From Methanocorpusculum sp. (GTDB lineage Archaea; Halobacteriota; Methanomicrobia; Methanomicrobiales; Methanocorpusculaceae), in the NCBI GenBank assembly GCA_017399555.1, contig JAFQBW010000054.1, forward strand, positions 1 through 64,000: 64,000 nt of DNA, written 5' to 3'. Shown here in pieces: positions 16,143-25,476 of the stretch. Numbering within the stretch: position 1 is the first letter of the stretch; every line of letters begins with the position of its first letter. The position numbers were made by a program, and so were the translations under genes. A model generated the notes under the pieces. That model did not search any database. It saw nothing but the letters and a program-made list of their open reading frames with translations, and was not told the origin of the DNA.

Positions 16143-17291
16143 ATGGATTACCGTACTCTTGGACGTACCGGTCTTCGTGTGTCGGAAGTTGGTCTCGGCG
16201 GCGAATGGCTGGAAGGAAAATCTGCTGAGGAAGTCTGTGCTGTCATGGACTCGGCAATACATGCCGGTATGAACTATATTGATATCTTCATGCCGGAGCC
16301 AAACGTCCGTTCGAATATCGGTTCCGCTCTGAAAGGACGCCGGGAGAAGATGCTGATTCAGGGACATATCGGTACGGTTTATGAGGACGGGCAGTACAAG
16401 AGAACCCGCGACCTTTCGCAGACAAAAGAGGCATTTGAGGATTTGCTTTCCAGGCTTCAGACTGATTATGTGGATGTGGGGATGATTCACTATGTGGACT
16501 CCGCAGAGGATTATGCGGCGGTTTTTGAGACGGAAATCATTGATTACGCAAAGTCCCTGAAAGCAGAGGGGAAGATTCGCTTCCTGGGCTTGAGTTCCCA
16601 CAATCCGGAGATTGCCCTTCGGGCTGTGCAGACCGGGCTGATTGATGTTTTGATGTTTTCGATAAATCCTGCATATGATTTTGAGGATTCCGCTTCTGAT
16701 ATCTATTCCCAGATGGAGTTTTCCGGACTGAAAGCGGACGGCGTTCACCGGCCGGATTCGGCACGCCGGGAGCTGTACGGATTCTGCGAGGCGGCAGGGG
16801 TTGGTATTGTGGTGATGAAGGCGCTTGCCGGCGGCAGGCTGCTTGATGCGTCGCAGTCTCCGTTTGGAACGGCGCTGACTGTTCCGCAGTGTATTCACTA
16901 TTCGCTGACGCGTCCGGGCGTTACTTCGGTTCTTGTCGGATGCAGCAGTGTGTCTGAGGTGGAAACGGCTGCCGCGTACTGTTCTGCATCGGATGCAAAG
17001 CGGGATTATTCTTTCGTGTTTGCCGGAAATCCGCAGATTCAGACCGCCGGAAACTGTATGTACTGCGGGCACTGCAGGCCGTGTTCGGCACATATTGATA
17101 TCCCGGTTGTTTTCAAGCTCTTAGACCTTGCATTGGCGGCAGAGGAGGTGCCGGCAACGGTTGCTGAACATTATGATTCTCTGGAATACAATGCGGATGA
17201 CTGTATTGAATGTCATCTCTGCGAACGAAACTGTCCGTTCGGGGTAAAGATTGCAGAGCGGATGGGATATGCCAGACGTATTTTCTGGTAA
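16143..17291 (+). CDS. aldo/keto reductase with C-terminal ferredoxin-type domain
   Basis: This 382-residue protein has an AKR TIM barrel (N-terminal MDYRTLGRTGLRVSEVGLG, a KAEGKIRFLGLSSHNPE strand, and LSRPGVTSV-type strand 8). After about residue 300 come cysteine motifs CMYCGHCRPC and CIECHLCERNCPFGV, enough for two iron-sulfur clusters. This domain combination is common in methanogens and clostridia. The clusters may feed electrons to or from the reductase site; the substrate is unknown. A tail-to-tail arrangement with the A22 protease gene leaves only 15 bp between the stops, so both rely on very short terminators. Confidence 0.85.
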   Translation: MDYRTLGRTGLRVSEVGLGGEWLEGKSAEEVCAVMDSAIHAGMNYIDIFMPEPNVRSNIGSALKGRREKMLIQGHIGTVYEDGQYKRTRDLSQTKEAFEDLLSRLQTDYVDVGMIHYVDSAEDYAAVFETEIIDYAKSLKAEGKIRFLGLSSHNPEIALRAVQTGLIDVLMFSINPAYDFEDSASDIYSQMEFSGLKADGVHRPDSARRELYGFCEAAGVGIVVMKALAGGRLLDASQSPFGTALTVPQCIHYSLTRPGVTSVLVGCSSVSEVETAAAYCSASDAKRDYSFVFAGNPQIQTAGNCMYCGHCRPCSAHIDIPVVFKLLDLALAAEEVPATVAEHYDSLEYNADDCIECHLCERNCPFGVKIAERMGYARRIFW

Positions 17292-17306
17292 GTTTCCCTT
17301 CTGTTT

Positions 17307-18227
17307 TTACCAGAATCCTGCGGCCATCCAGTCCCAGGTACCGGAAACAGCACAGCAGATGATAAACCCGAGAATCGCACAGCCGTTAATCAGCGGGAGT
17401 CCCGGCTGCGGTTTTCCGGAACGCATCGGAAGAGCCAGAAGAAGCATGCCGAGAACAGCGCCGAGAAGTGCGCCAAGAGCCGGAAGCGCGATTCCAAGGA
17501 CCGCAAATCCTCCTGCATACACCTGTGCGGAGACAATGAGAACTCCCGGGAAAATCACATCGCCGAGTCCAAGCATATAGGCACTTCTCTCCTCTTTTCT
17601 TGACTGAATGGAAAGCCCGCTTCTGCGAAATGAGTAATGCAGTTTTTTGGGGACAAGAAACATGATCGGCATGTTCTGCTGCATAACACCGTCTGCTAAG
17701 GTCAGCATGTGTTTTGTCTTGTGAACTGAGATATAATCATAGACAATCAGCAGAATCAGCAGGAGAATAACCGGAAGCGGAGATAATGAGATGCCGAAAA
17801 TTGCCGCACAGCCTGCCGCGGTAATCATGCCTGCCGCATCAATTACAAACCACTCCGGATAGAATTTGAGAAGCAGAATGCCGCCGAGGCCAAGAGCTGC
17901 TGCGAGAAGGTGTGCCGCAATTTCCGGAATGAACGGGTACAGCAGAGCAAAGGCCACATAGTATATTACTGCCGCAAGTGAGAGCGCAATAATCGCGCTG
18001 ATAACCATGCGGGCTTTTTTGCGAATCAAAAGCAGAAGAATTGCGGTAAAGACCAGCATCAGGAACAGGAAGAAAACCACGTTTCCCACGGAATCCGGGT
18101 CTTCGAAGGCAAAAAGTCCGGCATTCTGCATTGGATTGATTAAAAGCAGGGCTAAAATATTTGCCAGAATCAGTAAAAGAACCATGCCGCAGTAGGCAGC
18201 ACTTTCCGGAATTTTTCCCGCCTTCAT
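17307..18227 (-). CDS. presenilin-like A22 intramembrane aspartyl protease
   Basis: This 306-residue membrane protein has about nine helices. The three signature motifs of presenilin/signal-peptide-peptidase proteases are present: IVYDYI (Asp164), LGLGDVIFPG (Asp223 in GxGD) and QPGLP (274-278, the PAL-like loop). It therefore should cleave transmembrane helices inside the lipid bilayer. The relation to the structurally studied archaeal presenilin homologue of Methanoculleus marisnigri is from family knowledge. A hydrophilic loop (about 166-216) lies between the two catalytic helices. It is divergently transcribed from the small membrane protein gene at 18266, 38 bp away. Confidence 0.88.
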   Translation of the reverse strand: MKAGKIPESAAYCGMVLLLILANILALLLINPMQNAGLFAFEDPDSVGNVVFFLFLMLVFTAILLLLIRKKARMVISAIIALSLAAVIYYVAFALLYPFIPEIAAHLLAAALGLGGILLLKFYPEWFVIDAAGMITAAGCAAIFGISLSPLPVILLLILLIVYDYISVHKTKHMLTLADGVMQQNMPIMFLVPKKLHYSFRRSGLSIQSRKEERSAYMLGLGDVIFPGVLIVSAQVYAGGFAVLGIALPALGALLGAVLGMLLLALPMRSGKPQPGLPLINGCAILGFIICCAVSGTWDWMAAGFW

Positions 18228-18265
18228 ACAGTTAACTTAATATTTGTCGTCACCTTAGTTAAATT

Positions 18266-18580
18266 ATGAATATTCGAGACATTATCCCGGAGATACTTCT
18301 CATTGTCTTAATGGCACTTTCGGGAATCGTTGTCGTAAGCCGTCTGTGGCAGGATGCATTAATCGCTGTCGGCATTCTTGTTCTGATTTTATGTTTCGGC
18401 GGACTTCTGCTCCAGCTTATTATCCGTGTCAGAAGACTTGAGGAGGAGGCAAAGTACCGCGAGAAGATGATGCGCTCTGCAATGGAAGACTTAGGCCGTC
18501 AGCTTGTTGCAAAGCAGGACAAGACTGCACAGACCGTGGTTGAGGCAGTCGGCAGTCTGAAGTCCAGGATGTACCGCTAA
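18266..18580 (+). CDS. small membrane protein with coiled coil, coupled to fen
   Basis: This 104-residue protein has two membrane helices (about 8-25 and 31-54) followed by a charged coiled-coil helix (56-100). No family is recognised. Its TAA overlaps the ATG of fen (TAATG at 18578-18582), so the two are co-translated. The cytosolic helix could anchor a partner at the membrane, but a link with flap endonuclease rests only on position. Confidence 0.7.
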   Translation: MNIRDIIPEILLIVLMALSGIVVVSRLWQDALIAVGILVLILCFGGLLLQLIIRVRRLEEEAKYREKMMRSAMEDLGRQLVAKQDKTAQTVVEAVGSLKSRMYR

Positions 18581-19581
18581 TGGGAGTGGCGCTTCGGGCT
18601 CTCCTTGACGGATGTATTGAGAGCCCCGGCTGGGATTCTATCGGGGGGGTTGCAGCAGTTGATGCCTACAATGCCCTCTATCAGTTTTTATCCGGAATTC
18701 GTCAGTCAGACGGTATGCCGCTGATGGATGATGAGGGACGGATTACTTCACATTTGAGCGGTCTGCTGTTCCGCACGGCAAATCTGGTTGAGAAGAATAT
18801 TACGCCGGTTTATGTTTTCGACGGAAAGCCGCCGGCGTTTAAGATGGAGACGCTGGAAATGCGCCGTCAGGTTCGCGAGAATGCGGCGGCAGAGTATGAG
18901 CGTGCGGTAAAGGAAGGCGACAGTGAGTCTGCAAGAAAGTATGCGATGGCGTCTTCGAAGGTGGATGCCTATGTGAAGGATTCCGCAAAGGAGCTGCTGA
19001 CAGCACTCGGTATTCCCTGGATTCAGGCGCCGTCGGAAGGAGAGGCGCAGTCTGCGTTTATGACGCAGAGGGGGGATGTTACCTATGCGGTGTCGCAGGA
19101 TTATGATTCGCTTCTGTTCGGCTGTGAGACTTTGGTCCGCAATGTGACGATTTCGGGAAAGCGCCGGATTCGCGGAAAAGTGATTTCGGTCTATCCGGAG
19201 CGGTTAGTCCTGGCAGACACGCTTGCAAAGCTGGAACTTACCCGCGAGGAGCTGGTGCAGGCGGCGCTTCTGATTGGAACGGATTACAATTCCGGGGTTT
19301 CCGGTGTCGGTCCAAAGACTGCGCTGAAGATTGTCCGTGCCGGAAATTTTGCGGAGCGGATTTCGGAGGCAGAAAATTCCGCCGAGCCGGAGGAGCTGGT
19401 GCAGTATTTCCTGCATCCGGAGGTTACTGAGGATTATGAGATTGTGTCGCGTTCTCCGGACCGCGATAAGGTGATGGAAATCCTCTGCGAGGAACACGGA
19501 TTTACCCGCGAGAGAGTCGATGCCGGTCTGGAACGGCTCGGGGCGAAAAAAGGTCAGGCTACTCTTGATGCGTGGTTCTAA
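18580..19581 (+). CDS. fen: flap endonuclease FEN1
   Basis: This 333-residue structure-specific nuclease removes 5' flaps during Okazaki-fragment maturation and repair. It has the XPG N domain with [11 protein letters not shown] and VFDGKPP, and the XPG I domain with APSEGEAQ followed by [10 protein letters not shown], giving the acidic two-metal cluster. A helix-hairpin-helix ([11 protein letters not shown]) follows. The C-terminal QATLDAWF is a PCNA-interacting PIP box. The length is normal for archaeal FEN1. The second residue is Gly, as needed for catalysis in this family (MGV), which supports ATG 18580. It is translated in overlap with the small membrane protein gene upstream. Confidence 0.96.
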   Translation: MGVALRALLDGCIESPGWDSIGGVAAVDAYNALYQFLSGIRQSDGMPLMDDEGRITSHLSGLLFRTANLVEKNITPVYVFDGKPPAFKMETLEMRRQVRENAAAEYERAVKEGDSESARKYAMASSKVDAYVKDSAKELLTALGIPWIQAPSEGEAQSAFMTQRGDVTYAVSQDYDSLLFGCETLVRNVTISGKRRIRGKVISVYPERLVLADTLAKLELTREELVQAALLIGTDYNSGVSGVGPKTALKIVRAGNFAERISEAENSAEPEELVQYFLHPEVTEDYEIVSRSPDRDKVMEILCEEHGFTRERVDAGLERLGAKKGQATLDAWF

Positions 19582-19671
19582 TCTTTTCTTCTTGCTTTGC
19601 TCCTAAATTATGTTTCATGTGATGAACACCGAACTGATTTAGAACAACCCTCCTATTTTTCAAAAAGACAC

Positions 19672-20061
19672 TTACGGCATCGGCGGGGCAAGTCCGATAG
19701 GCCCGAGCGCAATATGATAGAGTGAGCCGTTGTAGGAGACGTATGACTCCCACTCAAAGGAATCTATTGCATAATATTCCTCTGCGGTCATGTCTCCTTC
19801 CGGATGGATATTCAGATAGGTATCGCCGTTTTCAAGCGCCGCAAGGAGAACCGGATACTCTTCCTGGTCAGCTTCGGTAAGTTTGATGATACGGTAGGAA
19901 TCATTTGGAGTCTCGACTGCATCGATTTTCAGAAAAGATATGGGGTAGGGATACTCCGGTTCTTCCTCCGGTGTCTGCAGGATGCCGTCTGCTCCGGCAA
20001 AAATCAGAAAACCGGCGGCACAGACAAGCAGGACTGCCGCGAGGAGGAGGAGTTTTTTCAT
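19672..20061 (-). CDS. membrane-anchored or secreted small protein under the wHTH operator
   Basis: This 129-residue protein has an N-terminal hydrophobic segment (3-23) that is either a signal peptide or an anchor. A soluble acidic domain of about 100 residues with EEYPVLLAALENGDTYLNI follows. Its function is not recognised. Its promoter carries a 22-bp sequence at -33 that is shared (21 of 22 bases) with the promoter of the adjacent membrane-bound winged-helix regulator, so both are probably one regulon. The start is supported by GGTGAAT 12 nt upstream. Confidence 0.65.
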   Translation of the reverse strand: MKKLLLLAAVLLVCAAGFLIFAGADGILQTPEEEPEYPYPISFLKIDAVETPNDSYRIIKLTEADQEEYPVLLAALENGDTYLNIHPEGDMTAEEYYAIDSFEWESYVSYNGSLYHIALGPIGLAPPMP

Positions 20062-20093
20062 ACCAGATATTCACCGCGGCAGGATATAAAAAG

Positions 20094-20115
20094 ATTGGAC
20101 AGAAACCAGCAGAAT
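20094..20115 (-). promoter_or_regulatory. operator copy 1 (129-residue protein gene)
   Basis: On the minus strand the core is CTGCTGGTTTCTGTCCAAT, immediately upstream of TATA-like TTTTTATATCC and 33 nt before the ATG at 20061. It matches copy 2 at 20808-20829 in 21 of 22 positions. Its first base touches the stop codon of the regulator gene. Confidence 0.6.
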
Positions 20116-20774
20116 CATTTGCGGAGGAAATACCAAACATTCTTTCCTTTCTTCTCTGCGGAAATCACGCCATCCTCTTCCAGGCGGGTAAGATGCCAGC
20201 GAAGCGAGGAGAGAGAATACCCGGTTTCTTTGGAAAGCGCAGACAGCGTCAGCGGACCGCCGCCCAAAGCTTTTATGATTGCCGCGGGCTTTTCCTTTGC
20301 AGATGCCGCAGAAAGAAGGTCTGTTTCTGTTTCCGGAACTCCTGCCGGATAGTAGCGGATAGTACTGCGGTACGAAACTTCCCGTATCCGATTATTGCGA
20401 ATCAGTTTTTGTATCTGGTGTGCCGTTGAACCCCGCGAGTATCCAAGATATTTTACCAAATCAGATTCGCCGCATCCGGGATGCTCGGTGATATATGTCT
20501 GAATCTGCATTGCCCGCGAATCCGGATTGACGGATAGTGCCGAACGGGCAAAATTAATTACCATCAGCAAAGCGCCGGAAACAGTCAGAATCAATCCGCT
20601 GATACTGGTATAATCCGGTGACGGGGGTGGAGGTGCTTGCGGTGTAATGGGCTGTCCGGGGATAGGTTCTACCCCGGGGACCTCACTTCCGCTGTTGTCT
20701 GCAAAAGCCGGAACAAAAAGAAGGGTGAGCCCGACAAGCAGCAGAAACACCGGGACAAGTGTTCGTATCTTCAT
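20115..20774 (-). CDS. membrane-anchored winged-helix transcription regulator
   Basis: ATG 20774 starts a signal-anchor (MKIRTLVPVFLLL, to about 25); the open frame extends upstream but only as antisense of other sequence. The 219-residue product continues with a proline-rich extracytoplasmic stretch (about 30-52), a second membrane helix (about 57-77) and two winged-helix domains (about 85-140 and 155-215). The motifs TAHQIQKLIRNNRIREV and SSLRWHLTRLEEDGVI are typical of methanogen wHTH regulators. It probably senses an envelope signal and acts at the operator repeated in front of its own gene and the next gene (20808-20829 and 20094-20115). The Kef-type antiporter gene upstream is 85 bp away. 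Confidence 0.78.
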   Translation of the reverse strand: MKIRTLVPVFLLLVGLTLLFVPAFADNSGSEVPGVEPIPGQPITPQAPPPPSPDYTSISGLILTVSGALLMVINFARSALSVNPDSRAMQIQTYITEHPGCGESDLVKYLGYSRGSTAHQIQKLIRNNRIREVSYRSTIRYYPAGVPETETDLLSAASAKEKPAAIIKALGGGPLTLSALSKETGYSLSSLRWHLTRLEEDGVISAEKKGKNVWYFLRK

Positions 20775-20807
20775 GATAGAAGGTATCCTGCACGAACGGA
20801 TAAAGAT

Positions 20808-20829
20808 ATTGGACAAAAACCAGCAGAAT
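20808..20829 (-). promoter_or_regulatory. operator copy 2 (wHTH regulator gene)
   Basis: On the minus strand the core is CTGCTGGTTTTTGTCCAAT, followed by TATA-like ATCTTTATCC and 34 nt before the regulator ATG at 20774. The same position in both promoters (just upstream of the TATA box) is where an archaeal activator or repressor would act. Confidence 0.6.
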
Positions 20830-20859
20830 GATGGAAGAAAAAGAGAAATGGTGCGGAGG

Positions 20860-22926
20860 TTATGCCGCAGGGTTCTGGTTTTCTTTGGGAGTCGGAAGCT
20901 CACAGAAGGCTTCACCGTCACAGAGGAAAAGCGGAAGCATCTTTCCAAGAGACCGGCTCTCACCAATTACCACAACGGTATCTCCAGTCATCAGGATAGT
21001 TTCTCCGTCCGGAGACACAACCGCATCTGCTTCTCCGTGGCGTTTGACCGCAAGAACCGAGATACCGTAGTTTGTTCTGAGGTGGATTTCGCAGAGCTTC
21101 TTGCCGCAGACGACAGAACCTTCCTCGACTCTGACCTGCTCGACCTTTGCCATCTCAGACGACAGGCGGTCATCAGCCTGCTTGGCACGGACACGCAGGG
21201 AATCAAGAATTGTGGTGCGGTCTCTGTCAGGGATGCTGGTCTTCTGCGGAACTTCGATATATTTATTGTACAGCTCGGTTCTGATTTCCTTGCTGAACTG
21301 CTCGATGTCCTGTACCGGCATGTTCTTGCTCATTAAGATACGGCGGAAGATCTGAATTGCCGACTCACGCTCGTCCACAATCACTTCATCCGCTCCCAGG
21401 TGGTACAGCTCAGCGGTCTCGGAGATGAACTTCGAGCGGGTGATGATGGAAATCTGCGGGTTCATGCGGCGGGCGGCAGTGATGATTCCTTTCACTGCGT
21501 CCATGTGCGGGATGGTGATAACGATTGTTTTAGCGGTTCGAATCTCCGCAAACTCAAGCACCGCCTCGCGGCTTGCGTCTCCGTAGATGATATTTTCTCC
21601 GCGGGCACGCTCGCGGGAAACGGTTTCTGCGTTCAGTTCCAGGATGATATAGGGAATCTCCATCCGCTTTAACGCCTTTGCCACATACTGACCGGCAAGA
21701 CCGTATCCGACGATAATTTCATGGTCAGCCTCGAGATCCTGCTTCTCTTCTTCCTCCACCTTCGGCGCGAAGTACTTGTTTACAATCTTCGGCGCAAGCT
21801 GGACAAGGAACGGTGTCGCGGCCATAGTCACGATAGAGATAGCAAGGAAAATCTGGTAAATCTCCTCAGTCAGGATGCCGGAGGCAAGACCGGTTGAACC
21901 AAGGATGAAGGAGAATTCTCCAATCTGTGCGAGACCGACTGCGGAAAGAATCGCAGCCCCTGTCGCAACGCCTAAGGCTTTGACTGAGATGAAGTTGAAG
22001 ACGAACTTTCCAAGAAGCAGAAGGACTGCAAGAGCGATGATTACCAGCAGGTGTTCCCAGAGGTAGCCTAAGTTCAGCATCATTCCAATCGAGACGAAGA
22101 AGATTCCCGTCAGGATATCGCGAAGCGGCATAATCTGTCCCACCACTTCATGGCTGTAGTCCGAGCCGGAGATGGCGATACCGGCAAGGAATGCGCCAAG
22201 CGCAAGGCTGACGCCGTTTAAGGACATGAGCCAGGCAATACCGAAGCAGATGACGACAATTGAGATAACGAACAGTTCTCCGCTTCGGGTAAGGGCAACG
22301 TGGCGCAGGAACTTCGGGACCAGATAGATTGCCGCGACTAAGATAATCAGCATGATGACCAGACCGGAGACAAAGCTCACAATAGAGCTTACCAAATCCC
22401 CGCCGTCGGTTCCGGCAAGGAACGGCACGGCAAGCATCATGGGCACGACGTTTAAGTCCTGGAAAATCAGCAGACCAAGGGCGATTTTTCCGTGTCTGCT
22501 GTCCACTTCACCGCTTCTCTGGTACAGGTCCATGATAATTGCCGTGGACGAGTGGGCAACCAGGAAACCGATGAAGAGTGCAACGCTGAACGAGAAGCCG
22601 ACAGCCATCATGACGCCGAGAACGGCGACGGTGGTAATCACCAGCTGAAGCATACCGCCTATCAGCACAATCTTCTTCATCGCGAGCAGGTTCTTCAGCG
22701 ATATTTCCAGGCCGATGGTAAACATCAGCAGGATAACGCCGAGTTCCGCGAGCATCGACACTTCCGATTCGGCAATCAGGCCGAGACCGAACGGTCCGAC
22801 AATGATACCGGTTAAGAAGTACCCGATGATAAAGGGGAGTCTGAACTTCCGACCGATGAGCAGTACCACCAACGCACAAGCGAGTACTACAACAAGAGCG
22901 GAAATTAATGCTACTTCGTCTTCCAT
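20860..22926 (-). CDS. Kef/CPA2-type cation-proton antiporter with TrkA domains
   Basis: This 688-residue protein has an N-terminal 12-13-helix CPA2 antiporter domain (to about 390) with IIGYFLTGIIVGP and a later LAHSSTAI-type segment. A TrkA-N Rossmann domain (about 405-525; VGYGLAGQYVAKAL is the nucleotide-binding loop) and a TrkA-C domain (about 600-670) follow. It exports potassium or sodium in exchange for protons, gated by NAD(H) or other nucleotides at the TrkA domains. It is divergently transcribed from mbf1 across about 130 bp. Confidence 0.9.
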   Translation of the reverse strand: MEDEVALISALVVVLACALVVLLIGRKFRLPFIIGYFLTGIIVGPFGLGLIAESEVSMLAELGVILLMFTIGLEISLKNLLAMKKIVLIGGMLQLVITTVAVLGVMMAVGFSFSVALFIGFLVAHSSTAIIMDLYQRSGEVDSRHGKIALGLLIFQDLNVVPMMLAVPFLAGTDGGDLVSSIVSFVSGLVIMLIILVAAIYLVPKFLRHVALTRSGELFVISIVVICFGIAWLMSLNGVSLALGAFLAGIAISGSDYSHEVVGQIMPLRDILTGIFFVSIGMMLNLGYLWEHLLVIIALAVLLLLGKFVFNFISVKALGVATGAAILSAVGLAQIGEFSFILGSTGLASGILTEEIYQIFLAISIVTMAATPFLVQLAPKIVNKYFAPKVEEEEKQDLEADHEIIVGYGLAGQYVAKALKRMEIPYIILELNAETVSRERARGENIIYGDASREAVLEFAEIRTAKTIVITIPHMDAVKGIITAARRMNPQISIITRSKFISETAELYHLGADEVIVDERESAIQIFRRILMSKNMPVQDIEQFSKEIRTELYNKYIEVPQKTSIPDRDRTTILDSLRVRAKQADDRLSSEMAKVEQVRVEEGSVVCGKKLCEIHLRTNYGISVLAVKRHGEADAVVSPDGETILMTGDTVVVIGESRSLGKMLPLFLCDGEAFCELPTPKENQNPAA

Positions 22927-23057
22927 AAAGAGACCTCAATAAATGTGTAACTTATCTGTGTTACTGAATATATACTTTCCTTATAGTGAATAGAGAATAT
23001 CGTACCATATGAAAAGGATTAATGTAATATGGAGCGGATATATACATCAGATTTAGC

Positions 23058-23570
23058 ATGCAGACAGAATATTGTGAATTATGCGGCGTACAAATCACGA
23101 AACGGGCACGCCTCGTTCAGATTGAAGGTGCGAAGCCCATGAAGGTTTGCGATAAGTGTGCGAAGCTGGGTACCGAGGTTCAGACCCCGCGTTCTAAGGC
23201 TCAGTCCGGGCGTTTTGCCCCTCAGTCTTCTGCATCGCGTCCCGTCCACTCCCCATCAGCCCCGCGCAAGCGCGATATGTTCGACTTCATCGAAGGCGAT
23301 GTCGTAGAAGATTTCCCGAAGCGTATCGCCGCCGCCCGTCAGGCAAAAGGATTTTCCCAGAAGGACCTTGCATTTATTTTAAAGATGCAGGAAGGAGATA
23401 TCAAGAAGCTTGAACGCGGAGACCGCGCCCCGACCGAGGCAGAGCGCAAGAAGCTGGAAAAAGAGCTTGGAATTGTCCTCCTCGATATCGGAGACGACAA
23501 TGCAAAATCACAGATGGGAGGCGTTGCCGCAACAACGCTTGGCGATGTGATTCAGATTAAGAGGAAATAA
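23058..23570 (+). CDS. mbf1: archaeal multiprotein bridging factor 1
   Basis: This 170-residue aMBF1 has an N-terminal zinc ribbon (CELC at 6-9 and CDKC at 31-34), a flexible Ser/Pro-rich linker (about 45-75) and a Cro/C1-type helix-turn-helix (about 82-137, [18 protein letters not shown]). Family knowledge links it to ribosomes and transcription in archaea. It overlaps tpiA by one base (TAATG), so the two are translationally coupled. A short AT-rich leader with TATA-like sequences at 23024-23045 lies upstream. Confidence 0.92.
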   Translation: MQTEYCELCGVQITKRARLVQIEGAKPMKVCDKCAKLGTEVQTPRSKAQSGRFAPQSSASRPVHSPSAPRKRDMFDFIEGDVVEDFPKRIAAARQAKGFSQKDLAFILKMQEGDIKKLERGDRAPTEAERKKLEKELGIVLLDIGDDNAKSQMGGVAATTLGDVIQIKRK

Positions 23571-24235
23571 TGACATCTCCTCTGATTTTAATCAACTTCA
23601 AGTCCTACCGCGAAGGTGCGGGAAATAATGCCGGAAGAATCGGCGAGGCCGCAGAGCTTGTTATGTCCGAGACCGGGGTTACTATCGGAGTTGCCCCGCA
23701 GTATGTGGAACTGCATCCGTTCTGCAAGCACTATGAGATTCCGGTCTATGCCCAGCATATTGATGCAGTCGAAGGAGCGTTTACGGGAAGAGTTCCGGCT
23801 TTTACCGTTCGCGCCGCCGGCTGTACGGGAACTCTCATCAATCACTCGGAACGCCGTTTAACCATCGCAGACATTGAGGCCTGTGTGGAGGCAGCAAAGT
23901 TCAACCACTTGGAGTCTGTTGTCTGCACCAACACGGCAGGCGTTTCCGCGGCGGCCGCAGCCTTTGGACCTACCTATGTCGCGATAGAGCCTCCGGAGTT
24001 AATCGGTTCCGGCGTATCTGTTGCAAAGGCAGACCCGGGAATTATTTCCGCCTCGGTTGAGTGCGTGAAAAATATCAACGCTGATGTCAAGGTGCTCTGC
24101 GGTGCCGGCATTCAGTCCGGCGACTGCGTGAAGACAGCGGTTGACTTAGGCGCTGACGGTGTGCTTCTCGCATCCAGTGTGGTAAAAGCAAAAGACCCTG
24201 AAGCGGTTCTTCGCGACCTGGTCTCCAAACTCTAA
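23570..24235 (+). CDS. tpiA: triosephosphate isomerase
   Basis: This 221-residue, short archaeal-type enzyme interconverts glyceraldehyde-3-phosphate and dihydroxyacetone phosphate in glycolysis and gluconeogenesis. It has the N-terminal LINFKSY with the catalytic Lys, the LINHSERR segment with the catalytic His, the [13 protein letters not shown] segment with the catalytic Glu, and the phosphate-binding GAGIQSGD and [14 protein letters not shown]. It is coupled to mbf1 upstream and followed closely by a patatin-like gene (8 bp). Confidence 0.95.
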   Translation: MTSPLILINFKSYREGAGNNAGRIGEAAELVMSETGVTIGVAPQYVELHPFCKHYEIPVYAQHIDAVEGAFTGRVPAFTVRAAGCTGTLINHSERRLTIADIEACVEAAKFNHLESVVCTNTAGVSAAAAAFGPTYVAIEPPELIGSGVSVAKADPGIISASVECVKNINADVKVLCGAGIQSGDCVKTAVDLGADGVLLASSVVKAKDPEAVLRDLVSKL

Positions 24236-24243
24236 TCTTTTTT

Positions 24244-25098
24244 ATGAAAACAGGGCTTGTGGTGGAAGGCGGCGGAATGAAGTGCGCCTACAGCGCAGGT
24301 GTTCTCGACCGGTTCTTAGATGACGGTATTTCTTTTGATGAGTGCATCGGCGTCTCGGCAGGGGCGGGAAATGCTGCGTCCTATCTTTCCGGACAGCGGG
24401 GACGAAATCTCCGGTTTTTCGTGGAGCATGCACAAAAGCCGGAGTATATGGGATTTTCACATTTCATAACGAAGGGTTCGTTTTTCAATCTCGGCTACAT
24501 TTATGGAGAACTTTCCAATGCGGACGGAGACGACCCGTTCTTCTATGCACGAGCCAAAGAAAATCCGTCAGCGTTTCTGCTGACGACAACCGATGCCGAT
24601 ACAGGAGATGCCCGCTACTTTACCAAAGAGGATATGAAACCCAATGACTACCGGGTGCTCATGGCAGGATGCGCTATTCCTGCGCTTTGCCGTCCGGTAG
24701 AACTCGACGGCAGGAAGTATTTTGACGGCGGCGTTGCAGACCCGATTCCTTTGCAGAAGGCATTCGACGACGGATGCGAGAAAGTTGTGGTGATTCTGGA
24801 AAATCCGCGAACTTTTGTCCGCCAGCCGCAGGGGCTGAAACCGGCATATCATTTCCTGCTTCGCCGGTATCCGAAGATTCGGGAAATGATTGACAACCGG
24901 CATCTCCGCTACCGGGAGACCTTGAAGCGGGTGTATGAGATGGAGCGGGCGGGAAAAATCTTCATCTTCGCTCCGCCGGAAGGAAGCGGGGTTTCTACCA
25001 GCACGAAGGAGGTTTCGCTTCTGCAAAAGCTCTATGAGGCAGGAATTGCGGATTATGATGCTCAGCGCGAGGCGATGCTTGCGTATCTGGAGGAGTAA
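24244..25098 (+). CDS. patatin-like phospholipase (RssA/YjjU type)
   Basis: This 284-residue protein has the oxyanion loop EGGGMKCAYSAG at the N-terminus, the nucleophile serine in GVSAG (Ser38) and the catalytic-dyad Asp in FDGGVADPIP (about 158-167). The Ser-Asp dyad marks it as a lipid acyl hydrolase of the YjjU subgroup. As with the PlsC-like gene, the substrate in an ether-lipid archaeon is unclear. It is probably co-transcribed with tpiA (8 bp upstream) and the 100-residue gene that starts 2 bp after it. Confidence 0.88.
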   Translation: MKTGLVVEGGGMKCAYSAGVLDRFLDDGISFDECIGVSAGAGNAASYLSGQRGRNLRFFVEHAQKPEYMGFSHFITKGSFFNLGYIYGELSNADGDDPFFYARAKENPSAFLLTTTDADTGDARYFTKEDMKPNDYRVLMAGCAIPALCRPVELDGRKYFDGGVADPIPLQKAFDDGCEKVVVILENPRTFVRQPQGLKPAYHFLLRRYPKIREMIDNRHLRYRETLKRVYEMERAGKIFIFAPPEGSGVSTSTKEVSLLQKLYEAGIADYDAQREAMLAYLEE

Positions 25099-25100
25099 TT

Positions 25101-25403
25101 ATGGGAAAAGAGAAACTGTGTCACAAATGCAAAGACAAATACGATAAAGACTGTAAAGACAGAAAGACTGCAAAGTGCGGACTGAAAGCCGCAAAGAAGG
25201 AGGCAAAGCGTCTCCGAGAAGAAGCGGAGATGATGCAGGTCTTAAAGAACTGCCGGAACTCGATGTGCCAGGTGTTTGCGGAGCAGACTGCTGTCCTGCA
25301 GCTTGCAGACGAGGACTTTATGGAGAAGTTCGCCGAGTCTCCGGAGTATGCCGAGGCGCTTGCGGCATTTAAAAAACGGTTTGATGCAGAACACGGCAGA
25401 TAA
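25101..25403 (+). CDS. small Cys/Lys-rich N-terminal protein, unknown
   Basis: This 100-residue protein starts 2 bp after the patatin-like stop. Residues 1-27 hold four cysteines in the pattern CHKC...C...C among many Lys residues, consistent with a metal site. The rest is a charged alpha-helical domain with two further Cys (about 50 and 55). No family is recognised. Confidence 0.7.
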   Translation: MGKEKLCHKCKDKYDKDCKDRKTAKCGLKAAKKEAKRLREEAEMMQVLKNCRNSMCQVFAEQTAVLQLADEDFMEKFAESPEYAEALAAFKKRFDAEHGR

Positions 25404-25476
25404 TTCTGCCGGACATATGCTTTTTTCGCGCTTCGTTTCAACAGCCCTATAATCTTATAGAGCCTATTATATCCTC

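Noticed and set aside
20775-20966. N-terminal extension of the wHTH regulator frame
   Set aside because: The signal-anchor starts at ATG 20774; the upstream part has no SD and contains the operator and promoter.
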